Positions 34,738-42,700 of a stretch of 64,000 bases of DNA are shown piece after piece. The first letter of the stretch is position 1. Every line of letters starts with the position of its first letter. Origin of the DNA: an uncultured Saprospirales bacterium (GTDB taxonomy: Bacteria; Bacteroidota; Bacteroidia; Chitinophagales; Saprospiraceae); NCBI GenBank assembly GCA_937864265.1, contig CALMIR010000068.1, positions 1-64,000 of the forward strand, given 5' to 3'. The notes beneath the pieces are model-generated. The model did no database searches. It was not told where the DNA came from and saw only the letters and a program-made list of their open reading frames with translations. The position numbers and the translations under genes are program-made.

Positions 34738-35535
34738 ATGGATGCATCTATTTCAAGTGTTACCCTGATAGGTGCGGGTAATGTAGCTTGGCATTTGGGA
34801 GGGCGTTTGAGAGCATGTGGTTTGCCCGTGACTCAGGTTTTTAGCAGAAGCGAGCAACACGCCCGGGCTTTGGCTTTACACGTACAAGCCCAAGCCATTG
34901 ACCAGTTGGAGCATTTATCGGAATCAAAAGATCAGCTTTTTATTATAGCCGTGAGTGATAATGCTATAGCAGAGATAGCAGCTCATTCATCCAAATTTCT
35001 ATCGAAAGGAGCCTTTGTGGTGCATACCTCTGGCGCTACCCCTTCAAGCGTCTTGGCTCCTTTCTTTCCTTCCTCAGGGGTATTTTACCCTTTGCAAACC
35101 TTTTCCAAAAACAGTGCGCTGACCTTCGATGGCCTCCCAATTTGTGTGTATAGCCCGGATAAAAAACGGGAAAGCAGTTTGTTTGATCTGGCGATGCTTT
35201 TAAGTGCGAATGCCCGAAGAACGACCGACAAGGAGCGTGCTCGCCTTCATCTTGCTGCGATTTTCGTCAATAATTTTTGCAACTACCTCTACCATATTGC
35301 TGATGATTTATTGAAGGAAAAAGAATTGCCGTTTGAATTGCTGTTGCCGCTAATGGAAGGGACTCTGGCCAAGCTAAAAAATAGCCGCCCCATAGATGTG
35401 CAAACTGGCCCTGCCCGACGCGGTGATACCCAAACCATCCGCACCCATTTGGAAGCCCTTGAGCAGACAGATTACCGGATGCTTTATGAACTGCTGAGTC
35501 ACCAGATCATGAAATTGTATGGCCATAAGCTCTGA
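34738..35535 (+). CDS. DUF2520 Rossmann-fold dehydrogenase-like protein
   Basis: A 265-residue protein related to ProC/6-phosphogluconate-type oxidoreductases. The Rossmann motif is LIGAGNVAWHLG; then VSDNAIAEIA, VVHTSGA and GVFYPLQTFSK, followed by a helical C-terminal dimerisation domain (LAAIFVNNFCNYLYHIAD). The substrate is not known for this family. It starts 9 bases after ccmF on the same strand and is probably co-transcribed. Confidence 0.85.
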   Translation: MDASISSVTLIGAGNVAWHLGGRLRACGLPVTQVFSRSEQHARALALHVQAQAIDQLEHLSESKDQLFIIAVSDNAIAEIAAHSSKFLSKGAFVVHTSGATPSSVLAPFFPSSGVFYPLQTFSKNSALTFDGLPICVYSPDKKRESSLFDLAMLLSANARRTTDKERARLHLAAIFVNNFCNYLYHIADDLLKEKELPFELLLPLMEGTLAKLKNSRPIDVQTGPARRGDTQTIRTHLEALEQTDYRMLYELLSHQIMKLYGHKL

Positions 35536-36321
35536 CTACTTGTAGTAGTTAATAGCCTTAATCTTGATGCCCTGTTTTTTGAGCAAGCGCAACACCCCCT
35601 TTTCACCAGGTAAATGACCGGCGCCGATGGCGCAAAAGATGGTTTTTTCGCGTATCATCCCCCCAATTCGCTCAGCCATGATCGCATTGCGGTGATAGAG
35701 CAACAGTGGGCGGAGTTCGTGGGCATTGCCTTTTGCCGAACGGTACAACTGTCGTAGGTCTCCTTTTTGATACCAGTCGATCATTTTATACAAGCCTTTG
35801 CGGTGTTGACTAAAATGGCTTCCTATCCATAGTAAAGATTTGATTTGGTAGTCGATGGGAATATGCTGCATGATGGCTATTTGTTCCTGGAAGCTTTCAA
35901 TACCCAAGATTTCTTTGTGTTCCGATTTGGCGTAGTCAAATAGATATTGATCGAGGGATACCGGCATCATTTGGGTAAAAAGCTGGTCATTGATCAGATT
36001 GACCATTGCCATCGGGGATAGAAATCGCATCTGCTGAATGTCTATGTCGATGGTTCGCAGTAAAACATGTCGGAGTTTTTGAAATTTTTTGACGGGTATC
36101 AGCATATCTAAAGGCTTTAGGTAGGGCATAGGGTTTACCGAACTGCTGATGTCTTCCAGGTTGAATTCCAAAGCCAATGCCTCGCACTGCTCTAATCGAG
36201 CGGTGATTTGGTCGATGCCCTTGAACACTTTGATGTCATTGACATGCATGGTACCAAACAGATAGGAGGGCGTAAGTGCCCGGTCTGGTGGCGTAAGTTT
36301 CCAAAGTAAACTTTGTTTCAT
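35536..36321 (-). CDS. TraB/GumN-family protein
   Basis: A 261-residue protein of the TraB/PrgY/GumN family of membrane-associated, metallopeptidase-like proteins. The N-terminal motif is SYLFGTMHVND (the GTMH box), a glutamate follows in ALALEFNL, and the closing motif is AIGAGHLPGEKGV. No signal peptide, so it is cytoplasmic or peripheral. It abuts the DUF2520 gene with no gap between stops, and a hairpin separates it from lrp. Confidence 0.85.
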   Translation of the reverse strand: MKQSLLWKLTPPDRALTPSYLFGTMHVNDIKVFKGIDQITARLEQCEALALEFNLEDISSSVNPMPYLKPLDMLIPVKKFQKLRHVLLRTIDIDIQQMRFLSPMAMVNLINDQLFTQMMPVSLDQYLFDYAKSEHKEILGIESFQEQIAIMQHIPIDYQIKSLLWIGSHFSQHRKGLYKMIDWYQKGDLRQLYRSAKGNAHELRPLLLYHRNAIMAERIGGMIREKTIFCAIGAGHLPGEKGVLRLLKKQGIKIKAINYYK

Positions 36322-36329
36322 AAATGGGA

Positions 36330-36366
36330 AAGCCGCAGGTTGTAAGTTTCTTTACAACTGCGGCTT
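36330..36366. other. Stem-loop between lrp and the TraB/GumN gene
   Basis: A strong imperfect stem AAGCCGCAG(G)TTGTAA with TTACAACTGCGGCTT (36330-36345 with 36351-36366) and a 5-base loop. It lies just after the lrp stop, but neither strand has a good T run, so it may be a weak terminator or a leader structure for the following gene (start at 36321). Confidence 0.6.
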
Positions 36367-36398
36367 GGTTTGTGTAATAGAACGGTTCGGCCATTAAG

Positions 36399-36872
36399 TT
36401 AGTCGTACTTATATGGCAATACCTTTGAATCCTTAACGGTGGATAGCGTCATTAAAGTTTTAAGGCGCTCGATTTCATCTATTTGCGATAGTGTTTTGAA
36501 AAGCAGTTTTTCATAAGACGGGATGTCTTTACACACAATCTTTATAAGAAAATCCGCTTCCCCTGTAATGATATAACACTCCGTTATTTCTTCGATTTCC
36601 TTGATTTTTTCCAGAAAATGATTGAGTGCATTTTCTTTTTGCCAAGCCAAAGAAACCAAAACAAACGTTTTGACATTCAATCCGATGGACTGTGGGTTGA
36701 CTTTGGCGTGGTAGCTTTCAACAATTTCGGTTGTCTCCAGCTTTTTCACCCGCTCCAGGGTGGGGGCAGGGGAGAGGCCTATTTTTTTGGATAAGTCAAG
36801 GTTAGTGATTTTGCTGTTTTCTTGCAAAATCTTGAGAATCTTCAGATCAATTTTGTCTAATTTGTCCGACAT
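36399..36872 (-). CDS. Lrp/AsnC-family transcriptional regulator
   Basis: A 157-residue feast/famine regulator: helix-turn-helix (about 5-55, KIDLKILKILQENSKITNLDLSKKIGLSPAPTLERVKKLE) and a RAM/ligand domain (about 65-150) that binds amino acids. It is read leftward with its own promoter at 36912-36943 and a palindrome next to the predicted start site. The next gene upstream on the same strand is glutamate dehydrogenase, a plausible target, though this is inference. Confidence 0.93.
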   Translation of the reverse strand: MSDKLDKIDLKILKILQENSKITNLDLSKKIGLSPAPTLERVKKLETTEIVESYHAKVNPQSIGLNVKTFVLVSLAWQKENALNHFLEKIKEIEEITECYIITGEADFLIKIVCKDIPSYEKLLFKTLSQIDEIERLKTLMTLSTVKDSKVLPYKYD

Positions 36873-36885
36873 TATATGAACATTG

Positions 36886-36900
36886 ATTGATTAAATCAAT
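36886..36900. promoter_or_regulatory. Palindrome at the lrp start region
   Basis: ATTGATTAAATCAAT: 7-base arms around one base. It lies 13 bases upstream of the lrp ATG, just inside the predicted transcript start. The position suits autoregulation by Lrp. Confidence 0.45.
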
Positions 36901-36911
36901 TTGAGCAAGCG

Positions 36912-36943
36912 CAAAGATATTTACAAAAAGAATAATTTACAAA
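36912..36943 (-). promoter_or_regulatory. lrp promoter
   Basis: On the minus strand TATCTTTG (36912-36919) fits the TAnnTTTG -7 box and a TTTG (36940-36943) lies 20 bases further up as a -33 box. The spacing is good. This is the best-formed promoter in the window. Confidence 0.65.
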
Positions 36944-37025
36944 CAAAACACTTTTTAAGTGTAAATATATTTTTTTGAAACATCAAAAAACCAAATATTT
37001 TGCAACAATATTTTGCAAATGAAAA

Positions 37026-37075
37026 ATTGGAGCGTCTAAAATTGATTGCTATGATTTGTTTTTAAACGCTCCAAT
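37026..37075 (-). terminator. Terminator downstream of glutamate dehydrogenase
   Basis: A 10-bp stem ATTGGAGCGT/ACGCTCCAAT (37026-37035 with 37066-37075) with a 30-base loop. On the leftward transcript it is followed by TTTTTC. It lies 12 bases after the gdh stop. Confidence 0.6.
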
Positions 37076-37086
37076 AGAAGCTGACA

Positions 37087-38523
37087 TCAGGGGAAAATAC
37101 CCAATGCCAGGTAGTCGCTGCTTATTTTATTAATGGCGCTCACAAAGGCTGCAGTACGCATATCTTCCACCTTGCGTTTGCGGCGCATAATTTCGATGAT
37201 TTGTTGGAAGGAAGAAATCATGGTTTCCTCCAAACCAGAGCGTACCAAGTCGATTTCATCGGCTCCTTTGGCCAACATCATCTTTTCTTTGGCGCTTGCT
37301 GGCTTGCCAGTCATTTTTTCGATCAATTCGATCATATTTTCGCTGGCTTGCTGGTTAAACCTTTTCTCCATCCGACCAAAGCGCATGTGCGACAGGTTTT
37401 TCAACCATTCAAAGTAAGAAACGGTAACACCGCCTGCGTTCAGATAAACATCGGGAATAACAAAAACACCCGCTTTCAACAAGACCTCCTCTGCTGTAGA
37501 AGTAATGGGGCCGTTGGCCGCTTCTGCCACAATTTTGGCCTTGATCTTATGGGCATTTTCCATGGTGATTTGATTTTCTAGTGCAGCCGGCACGAGAATA
37601 TCGCATTCCAGTTCCAATACGTGTTTGCGTTCTTCCTTAGGGATATTCTGGCAGTCTTTGAATCCCAAAATAGAACCCGTTTCTTTACGGTGCTTCAGCA
37701 ACTCGTGGATATCGATACCTTTTGGATTGTAAATAGCGCCTTCCACTTCGCCTATACCTACTATTTTAACGCCGCCCTCATCTTGAGAAATCGTTGCCGT
37801 GTAGGACCCCACATTACCCAAGCCTTGTACGACCATAGTTTTGCCCTCTACGCCCATACTCATGCCCAACTGTTTCATCAAATCGGCATCGCGGCATGCT
37901 TCTCGTATGCCGTAGAATACCCCACGGCCAGTTGCTTCTGTTCTGCCACGGATACCGCTTTGGTTGACTGGTTTGCCAGTAACACAACCAGCTGCATCAA
38001 TATCGTCGCCGCGGAAAGTTCGGTAAGTATCGTATATCCAAGCCATTTCCCGCGAGCCTGTTCCATAATCGGGGGCAGGTACATCCACTGATGGGCCGAT
38101 CATATTTCGGCGAATCAATTCAGTGGTATAACGCCGGGTAATTTTTTCCAATTGAGTTGCCGTGTATTCCCAAGGATTGATTTTCACGCCTCCTTTCGCA
38201 CCTCCAAATGGCACATCTACAATGGCGCATTTGTAGGTCATCAGGGTAGCCAAGGCCATGACTTCCTCCCGATTGACGTGGTTGCTGAAACGAATCCCCC
38301 CTTTTGTGGGTGTTCGGTGGTGGCTGTGCTGTGCCCGAAAAGCATGGATGGTTTGGTACTCGTTTCCGATTTTCACCGGGAAAACGACCTCGTAAACAGC
38401 ATTACATGCCTTAATTTGATTCAACAAGCCTTGATGAAGCCCAGTGTGCTGGGCGGCTTTATCAAAGTAATCTTGAACACTCTGATAAAAACTGGTTTGA
38501 GACTTTGGTTCGATGTTACTCAT
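37087..38523 (-). CDS. gdhA: Glutamate dehydrogenase (Glu/Leu/Phe/Val dehydrogenase family)
   Basis: Interconverts glutamate and 2-oxoglutarate plus ammonia. A 478-residue enzyme: RAQHSHHRTPTKGGIRF and DVPFGGAKGGVK hold substrate-binding lysines, DVPAPDYGTGSREMAW is the active-site loop, and QGLGNVGSYTA is the Rossmann motif. The length and motifs fit the hexameric NAD(P) enzymes. Its start overlaps ccmD by 8 bases. A nearby Lrp regulator may control it. Confidence 0.95.
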   Translation of the reverse strand: MSNIEPKSQTSFYQSVQDYFDKAAQHTGLHQGLLNQIKACNAVYEVVFPVKIGNEYQTIHAFRAQHSHHRTPTKGGIRFSNHVNREEVMALATLMTYKCAIVDVPFGGAKGGVKINPWEYTATQLEKITRRYTTELIRRNMIGPSVDVPAPDYGTGSREMAWIYDTYRTFRGDDIDAAGCVTGKPVNQSGIRGRTEATGRGVFYGIREACRDADLMKQLGMSMGVEGKTMVVQGLGNVGSYTATISQDEGGVKIVGIGEVEGAIYNPKGIDIHELLKHRKETGSILGFKDCQNIPKEERKHVLELECDILVPAALENQITMENAHKIKAKIVAEAANGPITSTAEEVLLKAGVFVIPDVYLNAGGVTVSYFEWLKNLSHMRFGRMEKRFNQQASENMIELIEKMTGKPASAKEKMMLAKGADEIDLVRSGLEETMISSFQQIIEIMRRKRKVEDMRTAAFVSAINKISSDYLALGIFP

Positions 38524-38734
38524 CCTCTTTAATTTGGTTCTCTAATTTGGTCAGTTTACGATCCAGATAGATTAGGAAAAATACAATTCCAATGAATATG
38601 GCTACGATGACGGCAACGACCACATAAATTTTACCGGATTGCGACATTAAAGATGTGAATGGATCTTGTGCGCTGAGGATTAAACTAGAACACATCAAGG
38701 AACAGAGCATCAGTAAACGCTTTGCAATAACCAT
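38516..38734 (-). CDS. ccmD: CcmD-family small membrane protein
   Basis: A 72-residue protein: signal or first helix (about 4-22), a short linker, then a helix (about 35-56) preceded by GKIYVVVAVI and followed by YLDRKLTKLENQIK, the Bacteroidota CcmD pattern. CcmD holds haem-loaded CcmE to the CcmABC exporter. It overlaps gdhA by 8 bases and is read before it. No ccmA, ccmB or ccmC gene was seen in the window. Confidence 0.75.
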   Translation of the reverse strand: MVIAKRLLMLCSLMCSSLILSAQDPFTSLMSQSGKIYVVVAVIVAIFIGIVFFLIYLDRKLTKLENQIKEDE

Positions 38735-38761
38735 GTTAATGGTGTTTTAAATTCGGTAGAA

Positions 38762-38769
38762 CAAATGTA
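38762..38769 (-). promoter_or_regulatory. Candidate -7 box for ccmD-gdhA
   Basis: On the minus strand TACATTTG fits TAnnTTTG, 28 bases before the ccmD start. A 5-bp inverted repeat TGCCA/TGGCA (38776-38780 with 38786-38790) lies just upstream. No clear -33 box was found. Confidence 0.35.
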
Positions 38770-38903
38770 AGGCGATGCCAATAGCTGGCATTGGAAGGGC
38801 TAAAGTCGAGTATTTTTTTTATTTGCCCAAATAATATTTGGTATTATTTTTTCAAGTATTAAAAAGGGGGCTGTAAACCGCCAATTAGAAGCGGTATTTG
38901 CCT

Positions 38904-39539
38904 TTAAAACTCAGGTGGAAGTATGTTCTTGAAATGTCCATTCATTTGAGCTTTTATTTTTAGGTTTTCCATTTCGCGAACCGCAGGGATCAATTGCTTC
39001 AAGTGGGCGATGATATATTTTTGCCGATCTACTTCATAGGGTATTTGCAGCAATTCATACTCTTTTTCAAGGGGCAAGCCAATGTGATGCCCTATATCGT
39101 AAGTGGACCATTGGACTTTTTGAGTAGGCGGCGACTTCGAAATCCGTAACAGACCAAACAATTCTTCTACCAATTCTGCAATTTCATCATAGTGCAAAGC
39201 CTGCCCTTTCTGATCTAGTTGTAGGCGTACTACTTTTGCTGCAGCATACAATTTACCAGGCGATCGTAGAAAAAATTCATTGATTCGGAACACGCCTATT
39301 CCTTCTGTTATAATATCCATTTCCCCATCGGGATACTGCTTTTCAATACTTTTTAAACGGATTTCAGTACCGAACTCCATTACTTTTCCGTTGATATAAG
39401 CGGGAATTCCAAAATGGGTACCTTCTTGTTCACATTCTAGGATCAATTGCTTGTAGCGGGACTCAAAAATATGAAGTGGCAATACTTCTCCTGGAAAAAC
39501 GACGAGTTGTAAAGGAAATAAAGGCAATAAATCGTTCAT
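38904..39539 (-). CDS. LON substrate-binding domain protein
   Basis: A 211-residue protein comprising only the N-terminal (PUA-like) domain of Lon protease: LPLFPLQLVVFPGEVLPLHIFESRYKQ is the signature start, followed by FGIPAYINGK and GIGVFRI. It has no ATPase or protease domain. Stand-alone copies may bind peptides or regulate Lon; the role is unknown. Confidence 0.88.
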   Translation of the reverse strand: MNDLLPLFPLQLVVFPGEVLPLHIFESRYKQLILECEQEGTHFGIPAYINGKVMEFGTEIRLKSIEKQYPDGEMDIITEGIGVFRINEFFLRSPGKLYAAAKVVRLQLDQKGQALHYDEIAELVEELFGLLRISKSPPTQKVQWSTYDIGHHIGLPLEKEYELLQIPYEVDRQKYIIAHLKQLIPAVREMENLKIKAQMNGHFKNILPPEF

Positions 39540-39768
39540 AAAATTGGCATTTGATTGTATATATTTGCCTGAGCATATCGGCTACTCTCTACCCATTCGT
39601 GCCCATTCTAAGGCCAACGGATGAAGCACCCTGTCAATTGTTAGGATGGAAGCAACGTTTTATATTAAAAACCCCTGCTTTTAAAGCATCATGGCCATTA
39701 GCCAAAGCTTTTCCTACACCAATTGTCAAAGAAGTACAGACTTTAAATTAATTATAAAATTCGCCACG

Positions 39769-42700
39769 ATGTTCAAAGGTTCAGCATTTACCTTCTTTTT
39801 TACAATTTTATCCCTAACACTCCTTGTTTCTTGCCAAAAAGAAAGAAAGGCCAAAGCCATGCCCGAAAGTGCCAGTGCTTGGGTGTATGGGTTCACGTCT
39901 GGAATTATTTCCAAGGCAGAGCCCATACGCGTTCAATTTGCCAGTTTGGCTGTGAGCGAAGCGGAAGTAGGCGCGCCCGTCAATCAGGCTTTGATCAACA
40001 TTTCTCCTTCTGTTTCAGGAAAACTCATTTGGGAAGATCGCCAGACCTTGCGTTTTGAACCAGAAGCGCACTTTCAATCCGGCAAAAATTATCTGGCTAC
40101 GGTCAATTTGAAAAAAATTTTCCCAGATGTACCCGAAGAGGCTGAAAGCTTTGAGTTCGATTTCAGAACCAGAGATCAACATTTTGAAATAGACATACAG
40201 GGCTTGAATGCCTCCAATCCCAAAGACCTGCGCAAGCAAGAATTATTGGGGAAAATCCTCACCTTGGATGTGGCGGAATTGGAAGATGTTGAAAAAATGC
40301 TGAGTGCAACACAAGGCAGGCGCAGTTTGAGCATCGATTGGCAACATGAAAGCGATGGCCGAGACCATACCTTTATAATCAAAGATATTGATCGGGGTGA
40401 AAAGGCTTCGTCCGTCGAACTCAATTGGAATGGCAAGTCTATTGATGTTGCCATTCAAGATAAACGCTCCATAGAAGTTCCTTCCTTGGATGATTTCAAG
40501 GTTTCCGATGCCCGAGTGATCAACCAGGGTAAAGAACAGTACATTGTCTTGCATTTCACTGACCCGCTGCTTGAAAGCCAAGATCTGACTGGTTTAATCA
40601 GCATTCCTGGCTTCAATAATGCGCTTCGATTCCTCATTGATGGCAATAATCTTCGGATTTACCCCAATGTGCGTATGTCCGGCACACACACCATTAACAT
40701 CAATACGGGGGTTAAAAATATCAATAACAAAAAAATGAAAACCTCAGGCCAGTGGGAAGTTGTCTTTCAGGAAGCACAGCCTGAGGTGCGATTGGTGGGT
40801 ACTGGGGTGATCATGCCCAACTCCGACGGACTGATTTTTCCGTTTGAAGCCATTAGCTTGAACGCCGTTGAGTTAGAGGTTTTTAAAATTTATCACAATA
40901 ACATCCTGCAATTTTTGCAGAGCAATGAGTTGGATGGTCATTACGAACTCTATCGAGTAGGCCGCATTGTGATGCAAAAAACCATATCGCTAAAAAGCCT
41001 TAATCCCGGTAGCAACGCCTCTGAATGGACTCGTTACGCTTTTGATTTGAGCACACTGATCAAAGAAGACGACCACGCCATTTACCAAATACGGATTGGT
41101 TTTCGGCCTGAGCACAGCCTGCACTATTGCGAGCAAAGTGTCAGTACCAGCAACTTATCTGTAGTCAATGAAGACGAAGGCTATTACGGCGCATTTGAAG
41201 ACGAAGAATACAACAGCATCATGAATATGTGGTACGGTTTCAATGGGTATTATTCCGGGTACGATTGGAACGACCGCGAAGATCCCTGTAAAGCTGCCTA
41301 CTACAACTCTGAGCGTTTTGCACAACGCAATGTCATCGCCTCTAATTTGGGGCTATTGGCCAAAGCAGGCGCTGATAATACCTTCTTTTTAGTAGCAACG
41401 GATATTAGAAATGCCAAACCGCTTTCAGGGGTGGAACTGGAGTTTTACGATTATCAGCAGCAGTTGTTAAATACAGCAAGCACCGATGGCGATGGTTTGG
41501 CCCAGGTGAAGCTCGACAGAAAACCCTTTGCAGTTATTGCCAAGCAAGGCAATCAAAGGGGATACCTTAAACTGGATGATGGCAATTCTTTGTCCCTAAG
41601 TCGTTTTGACGTTTCTGGACAAAAAACGCAGAAGGGGTTAAAAGGCTTTTTATATGGCGAAAGGGGGGTTTGGCGACCAGGTGATTCCGTTTTCCTGAAT
41701 TTTGTGCTGGAAGACAAAAACGGAAAGTTGCCAGCCAATTATCCAGTGACTTTCGAGTTGTACGATCCACGTGGGCAATTACAGGAAAAAAAGGTGGTAG
41801 CTGAAGCGGTCAATTACGTTTATCCCCTTCATTTCAATACCGATCGAGAGGCCCCAACAGGCTTCTGGCAAGCAAAGGTCAAAGCAGGGGGCGCTACTTT
41901 TGAGAAAAGTATCCGCATAGAAACGGTTAAACCCAACCGCATCAAGTCCACTTTGGACTTTGGTAAATCCGCTCTTAGCCTTGCCGACGAGCCTATCAAG
42001 GCCAGCCTTCAGGCCAATTGGCTGCACGGTGCCCCGGCTTCCAATCTCAACGCAAAAGTGGAAGCTGAGCTTAAAAGCGGCAAAACAACCTTTGAAGGCT
42101 TTAGTCAATACCTTTTTGATGACCCCGCCAGATCTGTCTCGAGCACTGAACCAAAAGTCGTTTTCGATGGCACACTCAATGGAGATGGAAAAGCAGCTCT
42201 AAACTTTTCGCTGACAGACAACCAGCAATTGCCCGGAAAACTAACTGCTAATTTCAAAACCAGGGTATTTGAAAAAGGTGGTGATGCCAGTACCAGTTCA
42301 ACAAGCATCGCGTATTACCCCTTTAATGCTTACGTCGGCATTCAGTTTCCCAAAGATCAGTTTGGTCAATATCGAATGGAAGTAAAAGAGAAAGACGAGG
42401 TACGCTTTGTTTCCGTCAGTAAAGATGGAAAAGCACAAAGCAACAAAAAAATCAATGTGGGTTTGTACCGACTCGACTGGCGCTGGTGGTGGGATCAAAG
42501 CTACGACGATGTTTCAAGATACAACACCATCAATCATTATGATGCCCTGCAAACCCAATCGCTCACTACCGACCAAAAAGGAGAAGCGGAATGGTCGCTG
42601 GAAGTAGCTGAATGGGGGCGTTACCTGATTCGGGTTTGCGATACGGAATCTGGCCATTGTTCAGGTACTTATTTTTATGCGGGCTATCCCTGGTACGATG

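Noticed and set aside
39551..39751. A 66-codon + strand frame before the A2M gene
   Set aside because: No start context, no motif and no signal peptide; the stretch reads as ordinary intergenic DNA.
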